Of a stretch of 53,404 bases of DNA, positions 1-8,383 are shown in pieces. The DNA lies in the NCBI GenBank assembly GCA_011605775.1, contig JAAOZN010000040.1, positions 1 to 53,404 on the forward strand, in the 5' to 3' direction. Origin of the DNA: Nitrososphaerota archaeon (GTDB lineage Archaea; Thermoproteota; Nitrososphaeria; Nitrososphaerales; JAAOZN01). The translations under genes and the position numbers were made by a program. The notes under the pieces were generated by a model that saw only the letters and a program-made list of their open reading frames with translations, ran no database searches and was not told the DNA's origin. The stretch's first letter is position 1. Each line of letters starts with the position of its first letter.

Positions 1-237
1 ACCTTGTAGAAGCACATATCCGTCCTTCGCTGTACCGCCACACGCTAGTTTTGTTTTAAGGCTCTGTGCAAGCTTCTCTAATTCGGATTGCTTCATATTA
101 AGCCCCTCTATCATCGTAGTCGGTTTTTTGAAGCGCCGCATATCCAACCTAATGATTATCCTACTCTCCTGCTTGTTAAGTTCCTCGCAGACGCAGAGAT
201 CACGTGGAAGTCCACATTTACTGCAGGTCTCGGCCAT
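1..237 (-). CDS. Translation initiation factor aIF1 (SUI1 family), 3'-truncated by window edge
   Basis: Reading the minus strand from the ATG at 237 gives 79 uninterrupted codons to base 1, so the C-terminus is cut by the window. The product opens with a small Cys-rich knuckle (CSKCG then CVC), followed by a SUI1-type core with the 'KLACGGTAKDGYVLLQG' stretch. This is the usual archaeal aIF1 layout. aIF1 binds the small ribosomal subunit and enforces start-codon fidelity. A GGTGGT stretch just upstream can serve as ribosome binding site; an in-frame GTG directly precedes the ATG. The family call is strong, although about a quarter of the protein is missing. Confidence 0.9.
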   Translation of the reverse strand, partial: MAETCSKCGLPRDLCVCEELNKQESRIIIRLDMRRFKKPTTMIEGLNMKQSELEKLAQSLKTKLACGGTAKDGYVLLQG

Positions 238-453
238 CACACCACCAGTCGATACCTTCCGGGTGTAGCGGGAATCGAGTAATCTTCCGGCTCCATCATC
301 TTCCTACTACATGCGATTACGATAAAAGGGGTATAAAAATTTTAAAGAAGGGTAGACGTAGAGTCTAGTTAGCTGAGCTGCTTGTCTAGGTTGTTAGGCA
401 AGGAAGGCTTTAATAACCCCGCCTATAGTTAGACTAAGAGGGGCCCTAGGGCC

Positions 454-1101
454 TTGTCTACCCTACTCGTTGCTGAGGGTATGCTCGCTCTACTCGGAGC
501 ATTCATAGGGCTATCCATAGCTTATATTTCGTTAATCGGATACAGAGAGACAGGCAGCCCAGCTCTGCTTAGGCTCACCTCAGCATTTATTCTCCTCTTC
601 TTAGGCTTTACCTGTGAAGCACTTGCCGTATTTGGGTATGTTGGCGTGCTTCCTATCCTCGCCCTTGCAACAGCCTTCTTTACAATCGCCTCAAGTTTCT
701 TAGAGACCTTAGGTTTCTTCTTCTTAGCCTTCTCGTATATACTTAACGTTAGGGCAACTCAGAGGGTCTCAGTTATGCCCTTGATACTCCCGCTAAGCCT
801 ACCCGTTATTCAAATTTCAGCTGCTCTGAAGTCTATTTCTTTTTACCTACTAATATATGCGGCGGTAGAAACCGCTATATCATATATGAAGACGAGGAGG
901 GCTGAAACGTTAGTGTTATCTCTTGGCCTCATATTCCTCGCTGTAAGCGAGCTCATAAGGTGGATAAGCTACGTTGAGTTATCTTGGCCGTTTTGGTACT
1001 CTACATCTCTGGTTCTAAAGTTGATAGGGTTCTCAGCCCTCTTAGCCCCGATAGTTAAGTTCGCTTCATTAAAGGGTGGTGTCTTAAAGAATGGTGTATA
1101 G
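454..1101 (+). CDS. Polytopic membrane protein of unknown function
   Basis: The 215-residue product is almost entirely hydrophobic, with roughly six to seven predicted membrane segments joined by short charged loops such as YMKTRRAE. I recognise no catalytic or transport motif. The start is TTG at 454, after a purine-rich AGAGGGG stretch; ATG at 481 is a possible shorter start. A TATA-like CTTTAATA lies about 40 bp upstream. The end overlaps the start of a small winged-helix gene by 11 bases, so the two are co-transcribed and probably translationally coupled. The pairing suggests a membrane sensor or effector with its own regulator, which is inference only. Confidence 0.7.
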   Translation: MSTLLVAEGMLALLGAFIGLSIAYISLIGYRETGSPALLRLTSAFILLFLGFTCEALAVFGYVGVLPILALATAFFTIASSFLETLGFFFLAFSYILNVRATQRVSVMPLILPLSLPVIQISAALKSISFYLLIYAAVETAISYMKTRRAETLVLSLGLIFLAVSELIRWISYVELSWPFWYSTSLVLKLIGFSALLAPIVKFASLKGGVLKNGV

Positions 1102-1372
1102 AAACTCTTTACGAATCGTCGTCGATATACTCACGATCGCAAAGAATTCTGACTCAGAAAAGGGTGTTGGTATAACAACTCTGCTTCGCAAGGGTAATAT
1201 ATCGTACTCACGGTTAAGCCGCTTATTAAAAGACTTGGTCAAATGTGGGCTCATCGAGGAGGTCAACGCAGAGAGGGGTATGAGATACAGAATTAGTGAT
1301 CAAGGGCGCCAGTTCCTTGTCGCATATTCACGCTTCGAAGAATTTGCTCAATCTTTTGGGTTGCGCCTTTAG
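1091..1372 (+). CDS. Small winged helix-turn-helix transcriptional regulator (HTH_45-like)
   Basis: This 93-residue protein consists of one winged-helix domain. A helix-turn-helix (TTLLRKGNISYSRLSRLLKDLV) is followed by a wing in which GLIEEV leads to YRISDQGRQFL, the 'xY.lT..G..fL' ending of archaeal single-domain wHTH proteins. No ligand-binding domain is present. It overlaps the upstream membrane-protein gene by 11 bases, implying one mRNA. Its stop shares four bases (1369-1372) with the stop of the convergent tyrA gene. The target is unknown, and regulation of its own operon is the simplest guess. Confidence 0.8.
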   Translation: MVYRNSLRIVVDILTIAKNSDSEKGVGITTLLRKGNISYSRLSRLLKDLVKCGLIEEVNAERGMRYRISDQGRQFLVAYSRFEEFAQSFGLRL

Positions 1373-2223
1373 TGGCTCTTCTCAGCTAATCTGTATATGT
1401 TTTGGTAGGCCTCCCGATACGCTGGGTCTAAAGACAATTTCTTCTCTAACCTCTTAACAACCTTCTCTAACGCTGCTCCTCTCTCCACATATTGGCTGAG
1501 TTTCCTCGCCGCATCAAGATACCGCTTGACTACTTCCTGTGAATATGGGTTCTTTGTTAATAACGTGGAGATGAGGTGTCCGCTGCTCTGAATAACAGCT
1601 TCCAGTAGGTCAAGTTGCATAGACAATGTTGTCCCAGCATACTGCCGTAGCTTCACTACTTTAAGCTTCGATATAGAAAGACCGAAAGCGAGATTCACAA
1701 AGTAAGGTAAGGTTAGAGAGAAGGCTATCATCCTATCATGCTCTTCCACATCGCACTTTACAAAACTGGCCTCTGGAAAAAGCTGTCTAGCTAACTCAGC
1801 CTCACGCTCTAGATTCTGCACTTTGACCACGACTATGCGCCCAGACTTTAAATCGGTCAGACCTGGGCCGAATAAGGGATGCAATGAAAGAGGTGTAATA
1901 TGTTTAGGTAGCCGTCTTAAGGCTGAAATTGTGGGGCTCTTCAGGGACGAGATTTCCACTAGCAGCGCGCTGCTTTCTCTAACCCTTCCTATCTCTGCCA
2001 CCATTTTAGGCGTAGCTTCTATAGGTATTGAGAGAAATATAACATCAGACCTATAGATACACTCCTTTAGGGTTGGTGTAAACTCTGCGCCCATCTCTTT
2101 TGCTAACGCTTCAGCGTCTTTCCTCCTCTTATCATAGATCCTAACCTTGTGCCCCTCCTTGATAAAGTAGTTGGTGAACCACCTCCCCATGCTGCCAGCA
2201 GCGCCTACTACAGCTATATTCAC
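1369..2223 (-). CDS. tyrA: Prephenate/arogenate dehydrogenase
   Basis: TyrA oxidatively decarboxylates prephenate (or arogenate) with NAD(P)+ in tyrosine synthesis. The 284-residue product starts with a Rossmann fold containing GAAGSMG and then YDKRR after strand two. It has the family segment SLHPLFGPG near residue 115 and an all-helical C-terminal dimerisation part. The GTG start overlaps the stop of the chorismate mutase-aminotransferase gene by four bases (GTGA), so it is the last gene of the aromatic operon. Because an aminotransferase is fused to the mutase upstream, arogenate is a real possibility as substrate. There is no ACT domain for tyrosine feedback. Confidence 0.9.
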   Translation of the reverse strand: MNIAVVGAAGSMGRWFTNYFIKEGHKVRIYDKRRKDAEALAKEMGAEFTPTLKECIYRSDVIFLSIPIEATPKMVAEIGRVRESSALLVEISSLKSPTISALRRLPKHITPLSLHPLFGPGLTDLKSGRIVVVKVQNLEREAELARQLFPEASFVKCDVEEHDRMIAFSLTLPYFVNLAFGLSISKLKVVKLRQYAGTTLSMQLDLLEAVIQSSGHLISTLLTKNPYSQEVVKRYLDAARKLSQYVERGAALEKVVKRLEKKLSLDPAYREAYQNIYRLAEKSH

Positions 2224-3599
2224 AGCATCTCACGCATCCTCGCCACCCCTTCACGCAGCTCTTCTTCTGGTCTGCAGAACGACAACCTAATAAATTGAGG
2301 GTAGTTCCCGAAGCCTGAGCCCGGTGTTAGGGCTACTCGATGCTTCTTAAGCATCTGCTCAACGAACTCTTCACCGCTTATACCACCTTTAAGTTTAAAG
2401 AAGATGTAAAAGGCGCCGTCAGGCTCCTTATACTCTATTGGTAGAGGCTTAAGTAGCGATGTTACGAGCTCACGCCTCTTCTTCATCTCTGCTACATAGA
2501 CGTCAACTTCATCAAAGCAGTCCAGCGCCGCTACACCAGCCAACTGAATAGGCTCTGGAACGCAAGTGTAGAGGTCCCCTGCGAGGTCTGCGATGGTGTC
2601 GCAGCGTTCGCTTGATGTGATTATGTATCCGAGTCTGAAGCCTGTCATACCCCAGGCTTTAGAGAATGTGCCTATTACTATCTTTTCGCAGTCTTCTGCT
2701 AGTAGGCTGTGGCGGTTTTCGTATGAGAATTCCGTGTATGCTTCGTCGCTTAATATGGTTAAGTTGTGTTTGGCAGCTATTTCTATTATTGATTCGATGG
2801 TTCTTCTTTTCAGAGATTTGCCAGTTGGATTGCTGGGCGAATTTAGAATGATGGTCTTTGTTGTCTCATCTATCAGCTCCTCTATTTTGTTTACATCAAG
2901 CTCCCATTCGTCTTCGAGCTTTGTATGCACGACCCTAGCTCTACAACCAAAGGATTCAACGCATTTCCTATAGGCTGGCCAAGATGGTTCGATGATTATT
3001 GCTGAGTCGCCTTGGCTTAAGGTGGCTGAGAGTGCAAGAGTGAGAGCCGCCTTCCCTCCTGGTGTAATTAGGACTTCGTTTGGTTTGATAGACGCTCCCC
3101 ATCTTTCACTCATCTTATCTGCTAAGGCTCTTCTTAACTCAGGTAGACCGTACTTTGAGGTGTAGTGTGTGCGCCCCTCTTTAAGCGCTTTTACCGTAGC
3201 ATCTAATACTCTTTGCGGCGGGCCAAAGTCAGGTTCACCAACTTCTAAATGGATTACTTTTGAGCCTTGCTCCTCTAGGCGCCGACTTTCTTCAAATACA
3301 GTTGTGGGTGTGATTAGAGGTTTGTACGCTGGTTTCTGTAAGGCTATCGATTCCGAAATAAGTAGGTTAAGAAGTTTAAGTCCTTTGGCTGGGTCCAAGC
3401 TGTATTTGCTACATATCTCTCTGATCTGATTAGCCAAATTCTTCTCTACTCGGTAATCATCGATAGATAGGTTGAGCTTCGCTTTTAGAGACGCTATCTT
3501 GCTTACTAGGAGCGTCCTTTGGCAGAACGCTTCAGCTATTATGCGCGTCTTTTCAGCTATCTGCTCTCTGATCTCTTCAAGCAGTTCACGATCATCCAA
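2220..3599 (-). CDS. Chorismate mutase (AroQ type) fused to class I/II aminotransferase
   Basis: Residues about 1-88 form an AroQ-like helical chorismate mutase (MDDRELLEEIREQI, then AFCQRTLLVSKIASLK and a third helix), which converts chorismate to prephenate. Residues about 95-459 are a fold-type I PLP aminotransferase, with HLEVGEPDFGPP at the start, NSPSNPTGK, the Schiff-base lysine in GTFSKAWGM and the phosphate-binding arginine in FRLGY. The start is TTG at 3599, with GAGAAGTGAG upstream and a six-base gap after aroC. The fusion implies that prephenate or its keto products are transaminated next. Whether the amino acceptor is prephenate (arogenate route) or phenylpyruvate/4-hydroxyphenylpyruvate cannot be told from sequence alone. 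Confidence 0.9.
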   Translation of the reverse strand: MDDRELLEEIREQIAEKTRIIAEAFCQRTLLVSKIASLKAKLNLSIDDYRVEKNLANQIREICSKYSLDPAKGLKLLNLLISESIALQKPAYKPLITPTTVFEESRRLEEQGSKVIHLEVGEPDFGPPQRVLDATVKALKEGRTHYTSKYGLPELRRALADKMSERWGASIKPNEVLITPGGKAALTLALSATLSQGDSAIIIEPSWPAYRKCVESFGCRARVVHTKLEDEWELDVNKIEELIDETTKTIILNSPSNPTGKSLKRRTIESIIEIAAKHNLTILSDEAYTEFSYENRHSLLAEDCEKIVIGTFSKAWGMTGFRLGYIITSSERCDTIADLAGDLYTCVPEPIQLAGVAALDCFDEVDVYVAEMKKRRELVTSLLKPLPIEYKEPDGAFYIFFKLKGGISGEEFVEQMLKKHRVALTPGSGFGNYPQFIRLSFCRPEEELREGVARMREML

Positions 3600-3605
3600 A
3601 GTGGC

Positions 3606-4703
3606 TCACTTCTCTACTACCGCTGGTATGTACCCGCCTCTCAGGGCCAGATCTGCCAAAACTATCGCTGTTACCGCCTCAACTATAGGAACAGCCCTCG
3701 GTACAACACAGGGATCGTGGCGCCCCTTGACCACTATCTCTACTTCCTTCATAGATCTGAGGTTGACGGTCTTCTGCTTCTTTGCTATGGATGATGGTGG
3801 TTTGAAGGCTGCTCGGAACACAAGCGGCATACCAGTCGATAACCCGCCGAGCACCCCGCCTGAGCGGTTGGTTAAAGTTACAATCTTACCGTCTCGGACG
3901 GTGAATTCGTCATTGTCTTCTGATCCTTTGACCCTTGCTGCTTGGAAGCCTAAGCCAAATTCTACGCCCTTAACCGCTGGTATGGAGAATATTGCTTTGC
4001 TGAGCTCGCTATCGAGCGAGCTAAATATGGGCTCTCCGACACCAGCCCTTAAGCCATCTACTATGCATTCTACGATGCCGCCTACACTATCTCCTTCTTC
4101 TTTCGCCTCAAGTATCTTCTCCCTCATGAGTTTCGCCGCTTCTTCGTCCGGGCATCTGACCTCATTAAGGTACCTACGCCGCTCTATCTCATCTAAACTC
4201 ATTTCAGACGCTTTTATGCCTGCTATCTCTTTTGTGTAGGCTATTATACGCACACCTAAGCATCTGCTCAGCAGCTTCTTAGCAACAGCCCCGGCCATCA
4301 CAAACCCAACGGTCACTCTTGCTGAAAAGCGCCCGCCCCCTCTATAGTCCTCAAACCCCAGATATTTTACACGCGCAGGGTAATCTGCGTGCCCCGGTCT
4401 GGGTGTGTCCTTAATCTCCTCATATGGTGTTGAATCTACGTCGCGATTCCAGACCACCATGCAGATAGGTGCGCCTGTTGTTCTGCTGTTAAAGACGCCG
4501 GAGAGGATGTCTACTCGGTCTGATTCCACTCTTGCTGTTGATATGGGGCTGCTTGGTCTTCTAAGGTCGACTTCACGCTGAATCTCCTCTACCTCTATAG
4601 GTAAGCCAGCTGGGCAGCCGTCTATAACCGCACCTACGCATCTACCGTGGCTTTCGCCGAAGCTCATAACTGCAAAGCGCTCACCTATTAGGTTAGCCGG
4701 CAT
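3606..4703 (-). CDS. aroC: Chorismate synthase
   Basis: Chorismate synthase eliminates phosphate from EPSP using reduced FMN, giving chorismate. The protein opens MPANLIGERFAVMSFGESHG, where GESHG is the family signature. It also contains RPGHADYPARVKYLG, a GGRFSARVTVG stretch and the arginine-rich C-terminal region with GRHDPCVVPRAVPI. I place the start at the ATG at 4703, because that gives the standard N-terminus and follows a GGAG. A GTG at 4727 would add eight residues. It overlaps the end of aroA by 11 bases. About 365 residues is normal for the family. Confidence 0.95.
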   Translation of the reverse strand: MPANLIGERFAVMSFGESHGRCVGAVIDGCPAGLPIEVEEIQREVDLRRPSSPISTARVESDRVDILSGVFNSRTTGAPICMVVWNRDVDSTPYEEIKDTPRPGHADYPARVKYLGFEDYRGGGRFSARVTVGFVMAGAVAKKLLSRCLGVRIIAYTKEIAGIKASEMSLDEIERRRYLNEVRCPDEEAAKLMREKILEAKEEGDSVGGIVECIVDGLRAGVGEPIFSSLDSELSKAIFSIPAVKGVEFGLGFQAARVKGSEDNDEFTVRDGKIVTLTNRSGGVLGGLSTGMPLVFRAAFKPPSSIAKKQKTVNLRSMKEVEIVVKGRHDPCVVPRAVPIVEAVTAIVLADLALRGGYIPAVVEK

Positions 4704-5991
4704 CTTGCTCCACTTCCAGAGATGCACCCAGCTTCCTCATATCTTCTATGAAGGTCGGGTATGAGACATCGACACTTTCAGCACCTATCACTTCACATCC
4801 GCTTTGTGTTGCTAACCCAGCTAGGCAGAATGCCATGAATAGGCGATGGTCGCCTTTTGAGTCAAGTGTGCACCTCTTAAGCGTGCCTCCTTTGATCTTC
4901 AAGCCGTCTTCGTAGAGCATTACTTCGGCGCCCATCCTACTCAACTCCTCAGCCAACACAGTCAACCTATCTGTTTCTTTGTATCTAGCGTGCGCCACCC
5001 CCCTTACCTCCACACCCTCCCTACACCTCAACCCAAGCACAGCTACTACTGGTAGGAGGTCTGGGCAATCTGATAAGTCGAATACCCCACCCTTTAGCAT
5101 ATCTTTAGAGCCCCTAACTCTAACAGACCCCTCCTTAACCTCCGCTTCAGCACCAAGATCTCGTAGGATCTCTATGATGCTGCTGTCCGCCTGTGGTTGT
5201 TGCAAGGAGAGGTTACCGACTTCGACTTCACCGCCTGTAAGTGCTGCTGAGGCTACTATGAAGGCTGCCGAGCTGAAGTCGCCCGGGATATCTACTTCTG
5301 TAGGCTTGTATCTTTGACCGTGTGGTATGTGGAAGACCCCTTCCCTAGGGCTCGCTACCTCGCCGCCGAATTCACGAATAGTGTGGAGGGTTGCTTCAAC
5401 ATATGGTCTTGAGACCAACTTGCCGGCTACTTGAATCGTTGTGTCGTTGTCAGCGAGAGGTGTTGCTATAAGTAGGGAGGAGATGAACTGAGATGAAATA
5501 TCCCCCCTTATCACAGCGACGCCACCTTTTATGCCACCACCCTGCACCAAGATGGGTGGCTTACCGTTAAGTCTGGTAGACCAGCATTTTACACCTAGCT
5601 GCGTTAGAGCGTCTAAAAGTGGTTGCATCGGTCTCTGCCTTAGGCTGCTGTCTCCCGTGAGCACGGTATAGCCGCTGGGGGTTAGAGCTGATACTGAGGT
5701 CATTATTCTGATGGTAGTGCCAGAGTTTTCCGCATCTATCACATCCTCGGGGGTCTGGGGGCGATCAACACCTCTAACTGATAGAGAGATATTTTGCTTG
5801 GTTACTTCGGCGCCGATTGCTTTAACCGCTTCTATTGTCGCATTTGTATCTCTAGCCGATAGAGGTCGGTTGATCTTTGAGAGACCGTCGCTGAGCGCTG
5901 CTAGTATAACCGCTCTATGCGTGTAGCTCTTGCTCGGCGGCGCTTCGACAAAACCATTAACGACTGAAGGATATACTTTAACCTTAACCAC
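4693..5991 (-). CDS. aroA: 3-phosphoshikimate 1-carboxyvinyltransferase (EPSP synthase)
   Basis: This enzyme transfers the enolpyruvyl group of PEP to shikimate-3-phosphate. The 432-residue product has the N-terminal EAPPSKSYTHRAVILAAL (catalytic Lys of PSKS), ENSGTTIRIM, a TGDSSLRQRPMQPL stretch, the internal DISSQFISSLLIA repeat element, and C-terminal YKETDRL plus DHRLFMAF. This matches the two-domain inside-out barrel of EPSP synthases. The start is GTG at 5991, overlapping the aroK stop by eight bases. It sits in its pathway position between shikimate kinase and chorismate synthase. Confidence 0.95.
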   Translation of the reverse strand: MVKVKVYPSVVNGFVEAPPSKSYTHRAVILAALSDGLSKINRPLSARDTNATIEAVKAIGAEVTKQNISLSVRGVDRPQTPEDVIDAENSGTTIRIMTSVSALTPSGYTVLTGDSSLRQRPMQPLLDALTQLGVKCWSTRLNGKPPILVQGGGIKGGVAVIRGDISSQFISSLLIATPLADNDTTIQVAGKLVSRPYVEATLHTIREFGGEVASPREGVFHIPHGQRYKPTEVDIPGDFSSAAFIVASAALTGGEVEVGNLSLQQPQADSSIIEILRDLGAEAEVKEGSVRVRGSKDMLKGGVFDLSDCPDLLPVVAVLGLRCREGVEVRGVAHARYKETDRLTVLAEELSRMGAEVMLYEDGLKIKGGTLKRCTLDSKGDHRLFMAFCLAGLATQSGCEVIGAESVDVSYPTFIEDMRKLGASLEVEQDAG

Positions 5992-6868
5992 TGGCCAGCA
6001 CCCTCGCCCGCCTATTATTAACTTTAGTTAAGATAACCTTGCCGCCTAAGTTCTGTAATGCTGAAACCAGCTCATTAACAAACTCGCTTCTGCAGAGCGC
6101 AGATACCGCTGGCCCGGTTCCTGAGAGCCCAGCGGCTAGAGCACCGTGCTTTATGGCTTCTGCAGCAGCCCTTACATCAAAGCCTAGTGCTGCTGAGTAG
6201 ACCAACCCGTTTATGGTTAGGGCTTCTAGATATTTACCTTCTGAGGCTAGCTTGAATGCTTGTAGAGCGAAGGGTTTGAATCGCTCCACATTCTGCCTGC
6301 TTATCTTCTGCTTCTCCAACCTTTCTTCAGGCACATAAATCACCACCTCTAGGTCTTCAGGTCCCTGCTCTCTTTTTAGGAGCTTGAGGTTTGTGTTGTC
6401 TGTGAGGCAGTAGCCGCCGAAGTAGCTTGCGCAGGCATCGTCAAAAGCGCCTGTTATGGTTACCTTCGCTTTGATGGCGGCGTTAACGCCTATCTTGACG
6501 AGCTCTAAATCATCGACCTCCGTGCCTAAAGCTGCTTTGGCAGCTAGCGCGATGGCGTTCGCAGCTGCGCTTGAGCTCTTGAGCCCTCTTGCCAACGGTA
6601 TCTCTGAGTATGTGGTGACCTCTGCGCCTACCCTTCTTTTGGCTAGAGCTTCTATTATCGCTTGTGCCATAATCTTAGAGGATTCTACGTCGCTGGGTTG
6701 GTGCTCTACCCCCTCTAACCTCACATCCACCCCCTCGGTTCCATCGATTATCTTGACTTCAGCTTCGAGCCTCAAGCATACACCGAGTGAGCATCCTAAA
6801 CCTGTTGCAACCGCGTTTACTACAGAGACGGCGCCGTATGCTTCAGCCCTACCCCACATCCTCAACAC
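5984..6868 (-). CDS. aroK: Archaeal GHMP-family shikimate kinase
   Basis: This is the archaeal shikimate kinase, unrelated to bacterial AroK and belonging to the GHMP kinase superfamily. It phosphorylates shikimate with ATP. It begins WGRAEAYGAVSVVNAVATG, typical of the family. It carries the GHMP ATP-binding loop PLARGLKSSSAAANAIALA near residue 85 and a C-terminal GLSGTGPAVSAL motif. Two starts are possible: GTG at 6868, after GGAG, or the ATG at 6859 that gives MWGRAEA. Both overlap the aroE stop. Length (294) fits the family. Confidence 0.93.
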   Translation of the reverse strand: MLRMWGRAEAYGAVSVVNAVATGLGCSLGVCLRLEAEVKIIDGTEGVDVRLEGVEHQPSDVESSKIMAQAIIEALAKRRVGAEVTTYSEIPLARGLKSSSAAANAIALAAKAALGTEVDDLELVKIGVNAAIKAKVTITGAFDDACASYFGGYCLTDNTNLKLLKREQGPEDLEVVIYVPEERLEKQKISRQNVERFKPFALQAFKLASEGKYLEALTINGLVYSAALGFDVRAAAEAIKHGALAAGLSGTGPAVSALCRSEFVNELVSALQNLGGKVILTKVNNRRARVLASG

Positions 6869-7706
6869 CGAGCTCCATCTTCAAAGCCTTGAGCATAGCT
6901 TCCTTAGGAGGCTCGAGCCCAGTCCAGATACTAAAGGATTCTGCTGCTTGCTCAAGTAGCATCTTGTAGCCAGAGATGGTTGTTGCACCAGCCTCTTTAG
7001 CCTCCTTAAGGAGCTTGGTTTGGGTTGGTCTGTAGACTAGGTCGTAGACGATTAGATCGCTTCTTAGAAGAGCCTTAGGTATGATCGACTCATCCACATT
7101 CGGGTACATGCCGACAGGGGTTGCGTTGACCACCAAACTTGCTCTGCTAAGGGCTTCTTTTAGGCTCTCTTCGTTAAGATGCCCCACCTTCAGTTTAGTG
7201 TTGTGTTGCTTAGATAGGTTGAGGGCACGCTCTATACTTCTGTTAAGCACAATTACCTCTCTGCAACCAGCCTCTAGAAGTGCCCTTACACAAGCCTTTG
7301 CTGCGCCGCCCGCACCCAATATTAGAGCCGTCATCTCATTTAGTTTAAGATCGAGCTCCAGAAGCGGGGCTAAGAAGCCGATTACGTCTGTGTTATAGCC
7401 TAGTAGGGAGTCACCATCTAGCTTGACCGTGTTGACCGCACCAACCTTCGCAGCCGATGGATCTAGGTGTGTGAGCAGCGGGATAATCTGCTCTTTATAG
7501 GGTATTGTGACGTTAAAGCCGCAAACCTTAAGCGCTTTCAGACCCTTTATGGCATCTTCAAACACTGTAGGCTCTATGTCGAAGACGAGGTAGACCGCGT
7601 TTAGACCGAGTGCTTCAAATGCTGCGTTATGTATGGCTGGGGAGGCTGTATGTTCGAGCGGATGCCCAACTAACCCATAGATCTTGGTCTTATAGTCGAT
7701 CTTCAT
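6849..7706 (-). CDS. aroE: Shikimate dehydrogenase
   Basis: AroE reduces 3-dehydroshikimate to shikimate with NADPH. The product has the N-terminal substrate domain (YGLVGHPLEHTASPAIHNAAF, then NVTIPYKEQIIPLL with the catalytic lysine) and AVNTVKLDG. The Rossmann segment is ALILGAGGAAKACVRALL, followed by the VLNRS motif typical of NADP binding and VVNATPVGMYP. At 285 residues it is a standard monofunctional enzyme. The ATG start at 7706 overlaps the end of aroD by 17 bases, so translation is probably coupled. Confidence 0.95.
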   Translation of the reverse strand: MKIDYKTKIYGLVGHPLEHTASPAIHNAAFEALGLNAVYLVFDIEPTVFEDAIKGLKALKVCGFNVTIPYKEQIIPLLTHLDPSAAKVGAVNTVKLDGDSLLGYNTDVIGFLAPLLELDLKLNEMTALILGAGGAAKACVRALLEAGCREVIVLNRSIERALNLSKQHNTKLKVGHLNEESLKEALSRASLVVNATPVGMYPNVDESIIPKALLRSDLIVYDLVYRPTQTKLLKEAKEAGATTISGYKMLLEQAAESFSIWTGLEPPKEAMLKALKMELGVEDVG

Positions 7707-8367
7707 AACCTAGCACACGATACAACCTAAGCGCTTCACTTAACTCTATCTGCCCTGGAGCAGTAGCCTCTTTCAAGCAACTGTAGACTATAGGAGAGCC
7801 GAGCATCGGAGCAAGCACCCTAGAAACGAGCCCTAACTCACCCATGCAGAACGCTATGAGCCTACCTTTCGGTGCTTGCTTCAGCACCTCCAAAACTCTA
7901 AGGTTGTCTTCGAACCTTCTCGCTGTGGTTACGACCTTACCCACGCCTCCGAAGCTCAACGCCTCCTCCACCCATCTGCTTAAGGTAGATTGGTTCGGTG
8001 TGTTGGTGAAGCTGTGCTTAGAGGCTATCAACGTGGTCTTTGTGTAAACTTCTGTAAGCTTCTTCTCTTTCTTCACGGTATCTAACTCTATATCGATGTA
8101 GGCTGGCTTAAGGTCTGTTAGGTGGTAGAGGAGCTGTATGCGTTTCGCTTCATCCCCTGTAAACCGCCCACCCTCTTTGCTAGATCTGAGAGTTAGGATG
8201 CACCTACCCTCTATACCCTTGGTCACGTTCTTCAGCTTCTCAACATCAAATGTTCGAAGGTAATCGAGTCTAAGCTCGACCAGATCAGCACCCAGCTTTA
8301 TAGCAGCATCAGCCTTCTTTTTAAGGAGGGCGTAGGTTTTAGCACCTACCGAAACACATACCTTCAT
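7690..8367 (-). CDS. aroD: 3-dehydroquinate dehydratase, type I
   Basis: The type I enzyme dehydrates 3-dehydroquinate through a lysine Schiff base in a TIM barrel. Visible family features are ADLVELRLDYL, ILTLRSSKEGGRF, the catalytic His in LIASKHSF, the Schiff-base Lys in GKVVTTAR, and FCMGELGLVSRVLAPMLGSP with a Gln-containing PGQI near the C-terminus. At 225 residues it is the short archaeal form. It starts 16 bases after the type II DHQ synthase gene, which supplies its substrate. Confidence 0.95.
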   Translation of the reverse strand: MKVCVSVGAKTYALLKKKADAAIKLGADLVELRLDYLRTFDVEKLKNVTKGIEGRCILTLRSSKEGGRFTGDEAKRIQLLYHLTDLKPAYIDIELDTVKKEKKLTEVYTKTTLIASKHSFTNTPNQSTLSRWVEEALSFGGVGKVVTTARRFEDNLRVLEVLKQAPKGRLIAFCMGELGLVSRVLAPMLGSPIVYSCLKEATAPGQIELSEALRLYRVLGYEDRL

Positions 8368-8383
8368 CCCTAAGATCCGACAC

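Noticed and set aside
3472-4239. Long open frame antisense to aroC (about 255 codons), and similar ones at 9261-9959, 21702-22340 and 48829-49431
   Set aside because: Each lies fully opposite a clearly conserved gene, has Ser/Thr/Ala-rich low-complexity composition and shows no motif; these are frame shadows of the coding strand.
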